Shown in pieces: positions 9,714 through 19,265 of a DNA stretch of 64,000 nt. Where the stretch lies: NCBI GenBank assembly GCA_019218365.1, contig JAHUUJ010000006.1, positions 32,930 to 96,929 of the forward strand. Direction: 5' to 3'. Every line of letters begins with the position of its first letter. Positions within the stretch are counted from its first letter, which is position 1. This stretch comes from Actinomycetaceae bacterium TAE3-ERU4 (lineage in GTDB: Bacteria; Actinomycetota; Actinomycetes; Actinomycetales; Actinomycetaceae). The notes below the pieces were generated by a model. That model was given only the letters and a program-made list of their open reading frames with translations, did no database searches and was not told where the DNA came from. The position numbers and the translations under genes were made by a program.

Positions 9714-10865
9714 TTAGCTGTTAAAAGCAAGTCTAAAGAAATCTTGGAACCAAGGTCGCGGCATACTTGTATTTCCATCGTCAAGATTCGTAAAGAGGAC
9801 CGCGGTAGTTCGAGAATCTGGGTGAGCATACGCTTTTACTCCGGTCGATCCGCTCCATCCAAAAGTGCCTAGTGGGAAAATACTGTCTTCCTGAGCAACC
9901 GATACACAGTAGGCAAAAGTTTCGCCCCGTCGTGGGTAACTTGCCAGGGGATGAGGCATGAGTGAATCGCTTACTAAATCACGGTATCCGTGAGGAAGTA
10001 GTTTGCTTTCCGGATGCGTTAAATCGTCAAGAATCTTTGTGTAATCTGTAGCAGTTGTTAGCAGACCGGTGCGCAGCGGAAGGTAGGTAGGTTCCCGTAG
10101 ATAGCGTCCATTGCGGGTATCCATCAGCTGTATTCTGCCGTTATCTTCCCGGTAGAGATTTGAAGTGAACTCCGGTTTATCAATCGTGTAGCGCAGTGTC
10201 CCCAATCCCAAAAGGGTTTTAATCTGGGACTCAATCAGAGCGGGAAGAGTTTTTCCCGTAGCTCGTTTTAGTAGTACGCCTAAAACATCAATCGACCAGT
10301 TGTAGGCCCAGGCATCTCCCGGTTGGAAACTCAAAGGAAGGTCACTAATTAGCTCAAGGAAACGTTGCTCGGTCAAAGTATCTTGGCAGTCGCTTTTAAT
10401 GCCCGCTGTCGTATATGCTGCCGCTGTGGTCGTGTCGCTCTTATAACCAATTCCCGACGTCATTTGCAAAAGATTGCGAACTGTGATTTCTCGTTCCCGT
10501 GGAACTGTTAGGGCATCATGCCAAAGGCGTCCGTTGGAAGTCAGACGGTAATTGTAGGTGGTTGAAATATCCTTGAGAACGCGTTGATTTTTAAGCTCGG
10601 GAAGATATTCTATAACTGGGGTTTGGAGGGTGAATATTCCGTCGTTTACAGCTTGCAGGGCAAGAACTGCGCCCAGCGGTTTGGTTAGTGAAGCGATTCG
10701 GTAGATAGTTTTTTCCGAGGTGCTGCTTTTTAGCTCAAGATCAGAAAATCCTCCGCTAACGGTAAGGGAATGTCCGTTTTGGCTGATTACTGCCGTGTAA
10801 CCAGGTAGCTTTCCCGTATCTAAGTAGGGCTGGAGAACCTTGCTAATCTGTTTGGGAGTAGGCAT
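9714..10865 (-). CDS. Beta-lactamase-fold serine hydrolase (class C / esterase type)
   Basis: About 383 residues. The nucleophile SxxK motif is in IASLTKPLGAVLA and the second motif is YNWS (Tyr-x-Asn). Members include DD-peptidases, esterases and class C beta-lactamases, so the substrate cannot be assigned. No signal peptide is visible, suggesting a cytoplasmic hydrolase. GGAGG lies seven bases before the ATG at 10865; an upstream ATG at 10871 would leave only one base. It is transcribed just ahead of the GH42 gene, so it may act on an acylated or galactoside-derived compound, which is inference. Confidence 0.85.
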   Translation of the reverse strand: MPTPKQISKVLQPYLDTGKLPGYTAVISQNGHSLTVSGGFSDLELKSSTSEKTIYRIASLTKPLGAVLALQAVNDGIFTLQTPVIEYLPELKNQRVLKDISTTYNYRLTSNGRLWHDALTVPREREITVRNLLQMTSGIGYKSDTTTAAAYTTAGIKSDCQDTLTEQRFLELISDLPLSFQPGDAWAYNWSIDVLGVLLKRATGKTLPALIESQIKTLLGLGTLRYTIDKPEFTSNLYREDNGRIQLMDTRNGRYLREPTYLPLRTGLLTTATDYTKILDDLTHPESKLLPHGYRDLVSDSLMPHPLASYPRRGETFAYCVSVAQEDSIFPLGTFGWSGSTGVKAYAHPDSRTTAVLFTNLDDGNTSMPRPWFQDFFRLAFNS

Positions 10866-10993
10866 GCGCATGCCTCCAATGATAGCGATAAGGGTGGTGT
10901 TTGGCGATCCTTTGGGCCTTTTGTATTGTGCGGGAAGCTGACGTGGGTATTAGACTATTGTCCTGACTGTTGGGAGTGACGAAGGAGTCTGCT

Positions 10994-12244
10994 ATGGCGT
11001 CATTGAATTGGCTCGAACCCGTTAGCGTTGAGGATGGTGTAAAAGCCGTTTCTGCTTTGTTTGAAGAACGTTACGGATATGTTCCTCAGGGGGTCTGGTG
11101 TGCTCCTGGCAGGGTGAACTTAATTGGTGAGCACACGGATTACAACGGGGGAATGTGTCTTCCGATTGCTCTACCGCACCGGGCTTTTGTTGCGGCAGCA
11201 AAGCGCGCAGACCGGAAAATGCGGATGACCGATAGGTTTGTTGAAGAAGGATGGGAAGAAGCTGATCTTGATGTTATGGGTCCGGTAGGTTCCCCCGGCG
11301 AGGTAAAAGGGTGGACCGCCTATCTAGCTGGAGTCGCCTGGGCTTTGGAACAGCATGGGTTTGCGCTATCTAGCGGCTATGATTTGGCGCTTTATTCGTG
11401 TGTTCCCAGAGGTGGGGGCCTTTCCTCTTCCGCGGCTTTGGAGTGCGCGACTGCGGTGGCAATTGATGAACTGTCAGAGTTTGCGATGGCCGGTTCGTTA
11501 GAGTCGCCAAATGATTCCGGGCGAGCGCGTCTAGTTGAGATTTGTAAAATGGCGGAAAATGAAATTGCTGGTGCACCGACTGGTGGATTGGATCAGTCTG
11601 CTTCTCTGCGCTGCGCCGAGGGAGCGGCACTTGCTTTGGATTGTCGAGATAATTCAACTTCGCTAGTTCCTTTCGATTTATCTACGGCCGGGTTAGAGCT
11701 CCTGGTGATTGATACCCGGGCGCCGCATTCATTGAATGACGGGCAATATAAATCTCGTCGTGATGCTTGTGAAGCCGCGGCGGCCAAACTTGGAGTTTCC
11801 CAGCTGGTGGACATTCTTCCTGAAAACCTTTCACAGGCTTTGGAGGATTTAGATGATGCCGAGCAGGTGCGCCGAGTACGCCATGTAGTAACGGAAATTG
11901 AACGCACTCGGGAAGCCATTGAAGTTTTACGCACCGGGGCTTTGCAGGGAGAGGTTCTTTCCAAGATTGCGGAGCTGTTTAATGCTTCTCATGATTCTTT
12001 ACGTGATGATTATGAGGTTACTTGCCCGGAGCTAGACTTAGCTGTCGATGTTGCTCGCGCCTCAGGCTCTCACGGTGCTCGTATGACAGGTGGAGGCTTT
12101 GGAGGTTCGGCAATTGCCTTGGTCGAGGCGGGGCGAGTCAATGAGGTTGCCGCTAAGATAGCTCAGGCATTTGCGGAAGCCGGCTTTAACGAACCTGCTT
12201 TCTTGAAAGCTGTTCCTTCGGCTCCCGCTCACCGAGTTAGGTAA
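10994..12244 (+). CDS. galK: Galactokinase
   Basis: 416 residues, GHMP kinase family; phosphorylates galactose at C1 in the Leloir pathway. The galactokinase signature is GRVNLIGEHTDYNGG, the ATP-binding motif is PRGGGLSSSAALE, and motif 3 is MTGGGFGGSAIAL. I chose the ATG at 10994 because GAAGGAG sits six bases upstream; a TTG at 10970 in frame would add eight residues without a site. Divergent from the serine hydrolase and GH42 genes, forming a galactoside-use group. galT and galE are not in the window. Confidence 0.96.
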   Translation: MASLNWLEPVSVEDGVKAVSALFEERYGYVPQGVWCAPGRVNLIGEHTDYNGGMCLPIALPHRAFVAAAKRADRKMRMTDRFVEEGWEEADLDVMGPVGSPGEVKGWTAYLAGVAWALEQHGFALSSGYDLALYSCVPRGGGLSSSAALECATAVAIDELSEFAMAGSLESPNDSGRARLVEICKMAENEIAGAPTGGLDQSASLRCAEGAALALDCRDNSTSLVPFDLSTAGLELLVIDTRAPHSLNDGQYKSRRDACEAAAAKLGVSQLVDILPENLSQALEDLDDAEQVRRVRHVVTEIERTREAIEVLRTGALQGEVLSKIAELFNASHDSLRDDYEVTCPELDLAVDVARASGSHGARMTGGGFGGSAIALVEAGRVNEVAAKIAQAFAEAGFNEPAFLKAVPSAPAHRVR

Positions 12245-12296
12245 TTTTAAGTTAATCTGTGGCTGTTAACTAGTGTTTTAGAGAACGAGGTACAGA

Positions 12297-12602
12297 TTGA
12301 AGCGGCGTGATGAACGTCCCTCGGATGCGCAAGCGGGACTTTTTAAGATTCTTGCTGCCATTGATGACCCCGAAATGATGGGGGCCTTTATGGTTGATTT
12401 GTGTACCCCTGCTGAGTTGGAGGCTTTAGCTGACCGCTGGCGAATTGTTCCTCTTTTGCGTGATGGGGTAAGTTATCGCAAGATTCATGAGCAAACTGGT
12501 GTTTCGGTGACAACTATTGGGCGGGTTGCTCGTTACATTTCTTCCGGGGCGGGGGGATACGATTGTGCTTTGGCATTAAGTGACAAATCTTCTCGTAAAT
12601 AA
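12297..12602 (+). CDS. YerC/YecD-family TrpR-related regulator
   Basis: 101 residues, starting at TTG 12297 with GAGG six bases upstream. It matches the TrpR-like YerC family: LCTPAELEALADRW followed by the helix-turn-helix VSYRKIHEQTGVSVTTIGRVARYI. E. coli TrpR binds tryptophan and blocks trp transcription; the effector of YerC-type proteins is not established. GTTAACTAGTG at 12263-12273, just upstream of the gene, resembles half of the E. coli trp operator. It lies between galK and an amino-acid ABC importer, so control of that importer is possible but unproven. Confidence 0.88.
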   Translation: MKRRDERPSDAQAGLFKILAAIDDPEMMGAFMVDLCTPAELEALADRWRIVPLLRDGVSYRKIHEQTGVSVTTIGRVARYISSGAGGYDCALALSDKSSRK

Positions 12603-12644
12603 AAAATATCTTTAGGATGAGCGGGGGAGACTTTTTTGTGTTAG

Positions 12645-12664
12645 TGTATTAGCGTGTTAATACA
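12645..12664. promoter_or_regulatory. Inverted repeat upstream of amino-acid importer
   Basis: TGTATTA (12645-12651) and TAATACA (12658-12664) form a perfect inverted repeat with a six-base spacer, about 80 bases before the binding-protein start. The surrounding bases repeat the TTAGT theme on both sides. It could be an operator; the binding protein is unknown, though the YerC-type product encoded just upstream is one candidate. Confidence 0.4.
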
Positions 12665-12744
12665 TTAGTATGTTTTTGGTTTGTTTCTTGCGGTGAATGA
12701 TGTTTGCCTAAAGCCAATAACTAATAGTTTAGAAAGGGTGCGTG

Positions 12745-13575
12745 ATGAGCATGCAAAACGCTAACGAAAGCAATCTGGAATCTAAGGGCTTGCGATTCGC
12801 TCACCACCGTACCGCGCTGGTGTTAGCTGCGCTTGTTCCCCTGGCTTTAACTGGGTGTAGTTCCTCAGCAAAGCCTGTCGGTAGTGCGATGGATAAAGAA
12901 ACTCTTGTAGTTGGCTACGACAATACCTTTGTCCCCATGGGATTTACCGAGGCGGGTAAACCTGTTGGATTTGATGTGGAGCTTGCCCGCGAATTCGCTC
13001 GGCGAAACGGGAAAAAAGTTGAATTCAAAAATATTGACTGGAGTTTGAAAGAAGCTGAACTAGATTCCGGGAAAATTGATCTTATATGGAACGGGTATTC
13101 CTCAACTCCGGAACGTTTGAAAAAAGTCGGAGCTTCCAAACCCTATCTGAAAAACTCGCAAATTATACTTGTTAGAAAAGATTCTGACGTTAAAGCAAAA
13201 AGCGATTTGGCCGGAAAAAAAGTAGGCACGCAAGCGGCCTCGACCGGTGAAGAAGCCCTGAGTAAAGATTCCGCTTTTCTCTCTTCCTTAGAGGGAGGAA
13301 AAGCAAATACCTACTCGACCTATGACCAAGCTATGCGGGATTTGCAGGTGGGACGTATCTCGGCAGTAGTGGGGGATTCCGTCTTATTGAACTATTACGC
13401 AAAGCTGAAAGGAAGTGAGAACTTCCGAGTTCTTCCTCAGACTTTGGGAGAGGAAGAATACGTTATTGCATTCCGCAAAGATGACAAGAAAACTAAGAGC
13501 GCATTGGATAAATTTGTGGATGAAATTTCCGCGGATGGAACTTTAGCCAAGACCTCGCAACGTTGGTTTGGCTGA
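12745..13575 (+). CDS. Amino-acid ABC transporter substrate-binding lipoprotein
   Basis: 276 residues. A positive N-terminus, hydrophobic stretch and lipobox LTGC (Cys near residue 38) indicate a membrane-anchored lipoprotein. The mature part has the family 3 solute-binding fold: LVVGYDNTFVPMGF, GFDVELAREFARR, DLIWNGYSSTPER, and LAGKKVGTQAASTGEEA. Likely ligand is a polar amino acid or cystine. ATG 12745 follows AGAAAGG by seven bases; a GTG just before it is an alternative. The stop shares one base with the permease start. Confidence 0.93.
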   Translation: MSMQNANESNLESKGLRFAHHRTALVLAALVPLALTGCSSSAKPVGSAMDKETLVVGYDNTFVPMGFTEAGKPVGFDVELAREFARRNGKKVEFKNIDWSLKEAELDSGKIDLIWNGYSSTPERLKKVGASKPYLKNSQIILVRKDSDVKAKSDLAGKKVGTQAASTGEEALSKDSAFLSSLEGGKANTYSTYDQAMRDLQVGRISAVVGDSVLLNYYAKLKGSENFRVLPQTLGEEEYVIAFRKDDKKTKSALDKFVDEISADGTLAKTSQRWFG

Positions 13576-14246
13576 TGCTTACTAATCCTGATTTTTATTC
13601 GGCATTATTGCTTGTAATTGAGGTTTTTGGGGCGACTTTATTATTTTCATTGCCACTTGGATTATTGCTTGCCTTAGGGAGAATTCATGGACCTGCACCA
13701 GTATCCTGGCTGATTAGTTCCTTTATCACCCTGATGCGTGGAACTCCGCTGCTGTTGCAGATAATTTTTGTCTATTTTGGAATTCCCGTGCTAGTGGCGA
13801 TGTTTTATCCTCCGGGCGCGGATATTAGTTCTTCCATTTTCGTGCTTGACCAGTTGCCGGCGATTATTTTGGCATTCTCGTTAAACTATGCGGCATATTT
13901 TGCGGAAATTTACCGAGGTGGTTTGCTCTCTATTCCCAGCGGACAGTTTGAAGCCGCAAAAACTTTGGGATTTGGAAAGTGGGTAACTTACCGGAGAATT
14001 ATTCTGCCCCAGTTGCTGAAGCGTATTTTGCCACCTTTAGCTAATGAAGTTATTACTTTGGTAAAAGACACCTCTTTGGTTTATGCAATTGGAATGGTTG
14101 ATGTGTTGAAAGTTGCTCAGACCGAGGTAAATAAGACCGCTTCTTTGCTTCCTTTAGTTTATGCGGCAGCGGTGTATTTGTTGATTGTAAGTGGTTTGAC
14201 GTATGCCTTCGGGCGTTTGGAAAAACGACTTTCTTACTATCGGTGA
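13575..14246 (+). CDS. Amino-acid ABC transporter permease
   Basis: 223 residues, about five membrane helices. It shows the HisM/GlnP-type features: LMRGTPLLLQI near residue 60 and the EAA-loop EAAKTLGFGKWVTYRRIILPQ near residue 137, which contacts the ATPase. Start at ATG 13575 overlaps the preceding stop by one base. Part of a three-gene importer with the genes before and after. Confidence 0.94.
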   Translation: MLTNPDFYSALLLVIEVFGATLLFSLPLGLLLALGRIHGPAPVSWLISSFITLMRGTPLLLQIIFVYFGIPVLVAMFYPPGADISSSIFVLDQLPAIILAFSLNYAAYFAEIYRGGLLSIPSGQFEAAKTLGFGKWVTYRRIILPQLLKRILPPLANEVITLVKDTSLVYAIGMVDVLKVAQTEVNKTASLLPLVYAAAVYLLIVSGLTYAFGRLEKRLSYYR

Positions 14247-14253
14247 GGCAATA

Positions 14254-14898
14254 ATGTTAGAAGTAAAAAACCTTCGTAAATCTTTTGGGCAAACCCCTGT
14301 TTTGGAGGGAGTTTCGCTAACTTTACCGGCCGGTCAGGTAGGGGTTTTATTGGGGCCGTCGGGTAGTGGCAAGACAACTTTAATGCGTTGTATCAATCTT
14401 TTAGAAATCCCCGATGAGGGGGAAATTCTGGTTGATGGTTTACGCCCTCAAGATTTAAAGGACGAGGCAGCTTGGCACCGTCAGGTTGGGATGGTTTTTC
14501 AGAGTTTTAATCTTTTTCCGCACCTTACGGTTTTGGAAAATATTACTGAGGCGCCGATTTACGCCTATGGGCAAGAACGTGAAGCTGCTCGTGCGCGAGC
14601 TAGGCAGCTGCTCGAAAGAGTGGGGCTGGCCGGACGTGAAGATGCCTATCCGGAAGAACTGTCCGGGGGGCAGCGCCAAAGAGTGGCGATTGCTCGTTCG
14701 TGTGCGCTAGATCCGCGGGTGATTTGTTTTGACGAACCAACTTCTGCCCTCGATGCTGAATCGACTAGACGGGTGGTTAGTCTTTTGCGTTCACTGGCTA
14801 AAGAGGGTATAGCTATTTTGGTAATTACCCACGATGAGCCTTTCGCGCGCGCAGTGGCAGATAAAATTTGGAGCCTTTCCCAAGGAAAGCTAGGGTAG
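14254..14898 (+). CDS. Amino-acid ABC transporter ATP-binding protein
   Basis: 214 residues. Walker A is GPSGSGKTT, signature is LSGGQRQRVAIARS, Walker B is VICFDEPTSALD and the switch His is in ITHDEPFA. GlnQ-type ATPase for the polar amino-acid importer. ATG 14254 follows GGTGAGG at six bases. It starts seven bases after the permease gene, closing the transporter operon. Confidence 0.95.
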   Translation: MLEVKNLRKSFGQTPVLEGVSLTLPAGQVGVLLGPSGSGKTTLMRCINLLEIPDEGEILVDGLRPQDLKDEAAWHRQVGMVFQSFNLFPHLTVLENITEAPIYAYGQEREAARARARQLLERVGLAGREDAYPEELSGGQRQRVAIARSCALDPRVICFDEPTSALDAESTRRVVSLLRSLAKEGIAILVITHDEPFARAVADKIWSLSQGKLG

Positions 14899-14962
14899 AT
14901 TTGCTCTGGGGAATTGAACACGCTAAAGCGAGCTTTGGAGATAAAGCAGTCATAATTGTTTT

Positions 14963-15568
14963 ATGTCTGATTTGAATTCTCCGTGGTTGATTGTGGGATT
15001 GGGAAATCCCGGTCCAAAATATCAGCGTAACCGACACAACGTAGGGCAGATGGTTGCTGATGCCCTCGTAGATATGATGAATGCCTCTTATACCCGTCAC
15101 AGGGCTGGAGCGCTGGTAGCCGATGGGCGTTTGGGGGTGCTTCCCGGGGGGATTCCCGGCCCGCGGGTGCTGGTAGCTAAGCTTGATTGCTATATGAATG
15201 TATCGGGTCGGCCCTTGGCAGCTTTGGCTAAGTTCTATAACGTTAATGCGCAGCGGATTTTGGTGGTGCATGATGAGTTGGACATCCCGGAACACACGTT
15301 ACGCTTGAAAACCGGTGGGGGCGAGGGCGGCCATAATGGTTTGCGTTCGATTACCCAGTGTTTGGGGACAAAGAATTATCATCGTTTGCGAGTGGGGATT
15401 GGCCGACCTCCGGGGCAAATGGATACCGCTGATTTTGTGCTTTCTGATTTGCCTAAACGCGATATTGAGGATTGGGCTTTGACCGTGGTTAATGCCGCAC
15501 AGGCAGCTTGTGAGGTGGTGACTGATGGATTCACTACGGCCCAGCAAAGGTTACATTCGCACTCCTAG
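14963..15568 (+). CDS. pth: Peptidyl-tRNA hydrolase
   Basis: 201 residues. Recycles tRNA by hydrolysing peptidyl-tRNA released from stalled ribosomes. LIVGLGNPGPKYQRNRHNVG holds the catalytic His near residue 26; DELDIPEHTLRLKTGGG and GHNGLRSI, followed by FRVGIGRP-like LRVGIGRPPG, are diagnostic. It lies six bases before mfd and is probably cotranscribed with it. Confidence 0.96.
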   Translation: MSDLNSPWLIVGLGNPGPKYQRNRHNVGQMVADALVDMMNASYTRHRAGALVADGRLGVLPGGIPGPRVLVAKLDCYMNVSGRPLAALAKFYNVNAQRILVVHDELDIPEHTLRLKTGGGEGGHNGLRSITQCLGTKNYHRLRVGIGRPPGQMDTADFVLSDLPKRDIEDWALTVVNAAQAACEVVTDGFTTAQQRLHSHS

Positions 15569-15574
15569 AGAGTA

Positions 15575-18500
15575 TTGGGTGAGCGCGTTTTATTTAGAGG
15601 GATTGGAAAGAGCTTGAAGCTATCAGGATTGTTAACTCAACTGTCACGTAATGAGGACTTTGCGCAGGCGGCGCGCGCGGCGGTAGTGCCGGCTCGTGGG
15701 ACTGTGGTGGCCTCCGAGGGGGTATGGCCGGCTTTAGCGGCGGCAGTTGGAGGACGGAATGACCTTACTGTGGTGGTCTTGCCATCTGGACGTCAAGCTC
15801 AGGACTTCGTGCAAGTTTTGGAGTGCTATACGGATAGGGTAGCTTTCTTACCTTCCTGGGAGACACTACCGCACGAGCGTCTTTCACCGCGTTCGGATAC
15901 GATGGCTCAGCGCGCTTCGGTGCTGCGGCGTTTAGCGCACCCGGTGCATAACGATCCTTTGCAGGTAACACCGCGAATATTGGTGATGAGTGCTCGCGCG
16001 TGGCTTCAGCCGGTAGTGGGCGATATTGCTCAGGTGGAGCCGCTTCGCTTGCGCGTGGGAGATACTTGCGATTTTGAGGGGGTAATTAAGCGCCTGAGCG
16101 AACTCGGATATATTCGTACGGAAATGGTTACTTCCCGTGGTGAATTTGCTGTTCGTGGTGGGTTGATTGACGTTTTTTCTCCGCTTGATGAACATCCGAT
16201 TAGGGTTGAGTTTTTTGGTGATGAAGTGGATGAAATACGCTGGTTCTCTCTAGCTGATCAGCGTTCTACCGAGGCCGCTTCACACGGATTGCTGGCAGTT
16301 GCCTGTAGGGAGTTGCTAATTGATGAGAATACTCGTCAGCGTGCTCGCCGTGCGGCTCCTGCCTTTCCGGCGTTGGCGCAGATGTTGGAGCAGGTTTCTG
16401 AGGGAATCTATGCGCAGGGAATGGAGGCGTTGGCGCCTTTGTTGACCGACTCGATGAGTAGCCTGTGTGAGCTATTACCAGAGCGCTCCATGATGGTGAT
16501 GTTTGATCCGGAGCGGGTGGTTACGCGCAGTGCTGATTTGTTGGCGACCACCGAGGAATTTTTGGAAGCCGCGTGGGATAACGCGGCTGAAGGCGGGCAG
16601 GTTCCTGCCGATTGGAAGTCTGCTACTTTCGTGACCTTGGATCGATCTCGCCGGGTTGCTCAGGAACGGGGCTTTGGATGGACCAGTGTTCGTCCATTTG
16701 CTTCGGGGGTGGATAGCGAAGAATTGGCAGGGATTGAGGAAAATACTCCCGCGACTTCTGGGGAATACGCATTTTTCTTGGATGAGGGGGAATTTTCCCT
16801 GACTCTTCCCAGTCGTGATGTTAATCCCTATCGGGGGGATATTCCTTCCGCGGTGACTGATTTGCGCCACTTGCTGCAACAGGATTGGACACTGCTGGTT
16901 ACCACTCAGGGCCCCGGTAGCGCGCAGCGTTTAGCGCAAGTGCTTGCGGAAGGAAATATTCCGGCGCGAGTTTTGGAAAATGCGCCGGCCGAGTTTAACG
17001 ATCCGGTAGTTTATCTGGTGCCCGGTGTTGTTGGGCCCGGGTTTGTGCTTGAAGCTGACCGTCTTGGAGTGATGTCGGAACAGGACTTTACCGGACGGCG
17101 TTCTACTCAACCGGTACGAGTTTCGCGTAAACGCCGTCACCGTGGCGGTGGGGTAGTAGACCCTTTGGCCTTAAAAGCGGGGGATTACATTGTCCATGAA
17201 CAACATGGTGTGGGGCGTTTTATCGAATTAATTTCCCGCACTACCGGGCGGGGGACCTCAAGCGTAACTCGTGATTATCTAGTTGTGGAGTACGCTTCAA
17301 GTAAGCGTGGGCACCCGAATGATCGCTTGTTTGTTCCTACTGATTCTCTCGATAAAGTCAGTAAGTATTCCGGAGGAGAAGCTCCCTCGTTGAATAAAAT
17401 GGGAGGCGCTGATTGGGAAAAAACAAAGACTAAGGCCCGCCGTGCAGTACGTGAGATTGCGGGCGAGCTAGTTCGTCTTTATGCGGCACGTACTTCTAGT
17501 CCTGGTTTTGCTTTTAGCCCGGATACACCGTGGCAAAAGGAACTGGAAGATGCTTTTCCCTATCCGGAGACTCCCGATCAGTTGGTAACCATTGACGAGG
17601 TCAAGGCAGACATGGAAAAGCCTTACCCGATGGATCGCCTACTGTGTGGGGATGTCGGTTACGGGAAGACCGAAGTTGCCGTGCGTGCTGCTTTCAAGGC
17701 TGTGCAAGATGGAAAACAGGTAGCAATTTTGTGTCCTACCACTTTGTTGGTACAGCAGCATTTGGAAACTTTTTCTCAACGTTTTATGGGCTTTCCGGTA
17801 CAGGTGGCTTCGCTTTCTCGTTTTACTTCAGCCCGCGAGGCCGAGGAGATTAAAAAAGACCTATTAAAGGGTCGAATTGATGTGGTGATTGGGACCCATT
17901 CTCTGGTCACCGGGCAGGTTCGTTTTAAAGATTTAGGTTTGGTAATCATCGATGAAGAGCAACGTTTTGGGGTTGAGCATAAAGAAACCTTGAAACAGTT
18001 ACGGGCCAGCGTTGATGTGCTGGCTATGTCGGCTACGCCAATTCCGCGAACTTTGGAGATGGCGGTAACGGGAATTCGCGAAATGTCTATGTTGCAGACT
18101 CCGCCTGAGGAAAGACAACCAATTCTCACCTATGTGGGACGTTGGCAAGACCGCCAAATGATAGCGGCAATTAAACGTGAACTCATGCGCGATGGGCAGG
18201 TTTTCTTCGTACATAACCGTACTGAAGATATTGATGCGGTGGCCGCACGAATAACAGATTTGGTGCCCAACGCGAGGGTTGCAGTAGCTCACGGGAAGAT
18301 GAATGAGGCTCAGCTTGAGCGGGTAATTGTTGATTTTTGGAACCGTGAGTTTGATGTGCTTGTCTGTACTACAATCGTGGAAACCGGACTAGATATTTCT
18401 AATGCAAATACTTTGATTGTCGACCGGGCTGATGCGATGGGATTATCCCAATTACACCAGTTACGAGGGCGTGTGGGGCGTAGCCGTGAACGTGCTTATG

Positions 18501-19210
18501 CCTACTTCTTCTACCCTGAAGACAAGGTGTTAACACAGACCGCACATGAACGTTTGCGGACTATTGCGACCCATACTGATTTGGGAGCCGGGATGGCCGT
18601 GGCGATGAAGGACCTAGAGATTCGCGGTGCGGGTAACCTGTTGGGGGGACAACAATCTGGACATATTGCCGGGGTTGGCTTTGACCTGTATATCCGCATG
18701 GTTGCCGAGGCTGTTTCTGAGTTCCGCGGAAAGAAACCGGAAACTCGTGAGGAAGTAAAGGTAGAGCTGGCGGTAGATGCTAATATCCCCACCTCCTATA
18801 TTCCGGGTGAACGGTTGCGTTTGGAAACCTATGCAAAGATTGCAAATGCCGCTAATGAGGCTCAGCTTCAGTTGGTGCATGAGGAATTAGTTGACCGATA
18901 CGGTTCAGTTCCTAAGGTAGTTGAGCGTTTGTTTGCGGTAGCTCGTCTACGTCGATTGCTGCGGGAAAAAGAAATTGGCGAAGTTATTACGCAAGGTCGC
19001 TATATTCGATTTGCGCCGGTTAGTTTGGGGGCGGCACAGTCTGCTCGTTTGCAACGCCTGTATCCTGGATCGGTACAAAAGGCCGCTGTTCGCCAGGTAC
19101 TTGTTCCTCTCCCACAGACTGCGAAACTGGGGGGACAGCCACTTGGTGATGAAGCGCTTCTTGAATGGGTGGAGAACCTGGTAATAAATGTTCTTGCCTG
19201 GAACGGATAG
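15575..19210 (+). CDS. mfd: Transcription-repair coupling factor
   Basis: Up to 1211 residues. Mfd displaces stalled RNA polymerase and recruits UvrA. Domains in order: UvrB-like N-terminal domain (PSGRQAQDF, FLPSWETLPHERLSP), CarD-like RNA polymerase interaction domain (GDYIVHEQHGVGRFIEL, about 530-620), RecG-like helicase with Walker A LLCGDVGYGKTEVA and DEEQ box IIDEEQRFGV, motif VI QLRGRVGRSRERA, and the C-terminal regulatory domain. The listed start is TTG 15575, six bases after pth. TTG 15614, giving MKLSGLL, fits usual Mfd N-termini better and may be the true start. Confidence 0.95.
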   Translation: MGERVLFRGIGKSLKLSGLLTQLSRNEDFAQAARAAVVPARGTVVASEGVWPALAAAVGGRNDLTVVVLPSGRQAQDFVQVLECYTDRVAFLPSWETLPHERLSPRSDTMAQRASVLRRLAHPVHNDPLQVTPRILVMSARAWLQPVVGDIAQVEPLRLRVGDTCDFEGVIKRLSELGYIRTEMVTSRGEFAVRGGLIDVFSPLDEHPIRVEFFGDEVDEIRWFSLADQRSTEAASHGLLAVACRELLIDENTRQRARRAAPAFPALAQMLEQVSEGIYAQGMEALAPLLTDSMSSLCELLPERSMMVMFDPERVVTRSADLLATTEEFLEAAWDNAAEGGQVPADWKSATFVTLDRSRRVAQERGFGWTSVRPFASGVDSEELAGIEENTPATSGEYAFFLDEGEFSLTLPSRDVNPYRGDIPSAVTDLRHLLQQDWTLLVTTQGPGSAQRLAQVLAEGNIPARVLENAPAEFNDPVVYLVPGVVGPGFVLEADRLGVMSEQDFTGRRSTQPVRVSRKRRHRGGGVVDPLALKAGDYIVHEQHGVGRFIELISRTTGRGTSSVTRDYLVVEYASSKRGHPNDRLFVPTDSLDKVSKYSGGEAPSLNKMGGADWEKTKTKARRAVREIAGELVRLYAARTSSPGFAFSPDTPWQKELEDAFPYPETPDQLVTIDEVKADMEKPYPMDRLLCGDVGYGKTEVAVRAAFKAVQDGKQVAILCPTTLLVQQHLETFSQRFMGFPVQVASLSRFTSAREAEEIKKDLLKGRIDVVIGTHSLVTGQVRFKDLGLVIIDEEQRFGVEHKETLKQLRASVDVLAMSATPIPRTLEMAVTGIREMSMLQTPPEERQPILTYVGRWQDRQMIAAIKRELMRDGQVFFVHNRTEDIDAVAARITDLVPNARVAVAHGKMNEAQLERVIVDFWNREFDVLVCTTIVETGLDISNANTLIVDRADAMGLSQLHQLRGRVGRSRERAYAYFFYPEDKVLTQTAHERLRTIATHTDLGAGMAVAMKDLEIRGAGNLLGGQQSGHIAGVGFDLYIRMVAEAVSEFRGKKPETREEVKVELAVDANIPTSYIPGERLRLETYAKIANAANEAQLQLVHEELVDRYGSVPKVVERLFAVARLRRLLREKEIGEVITQGRYIRFAPVSLGAAQSARLQRLYPGSVQKAAVRQVLVPLPQTAKLGGQPLGDEALLEWVENLVINVLAWNG

Positions 19211-19224
19211 TTATCAAAATATTA

Positions 19225-19265
19225 GTGGGGGCTAACACGAAAACTTGTGTTAGCCCCCACTTTTT
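19225..19265. terminator. Bidirectional terminator, mfd / MMPL gene
   Basis: A perfect 14-bp stem, GTGGGGGCTAACAC (19225-19238) with its complement at 19247-19260, eight-base loop, followed by five T on the plus strand. It lies between two convergent genes and actually touches the stop of the minus-strand gene, so it probably serves both. Confidence 0.9.
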
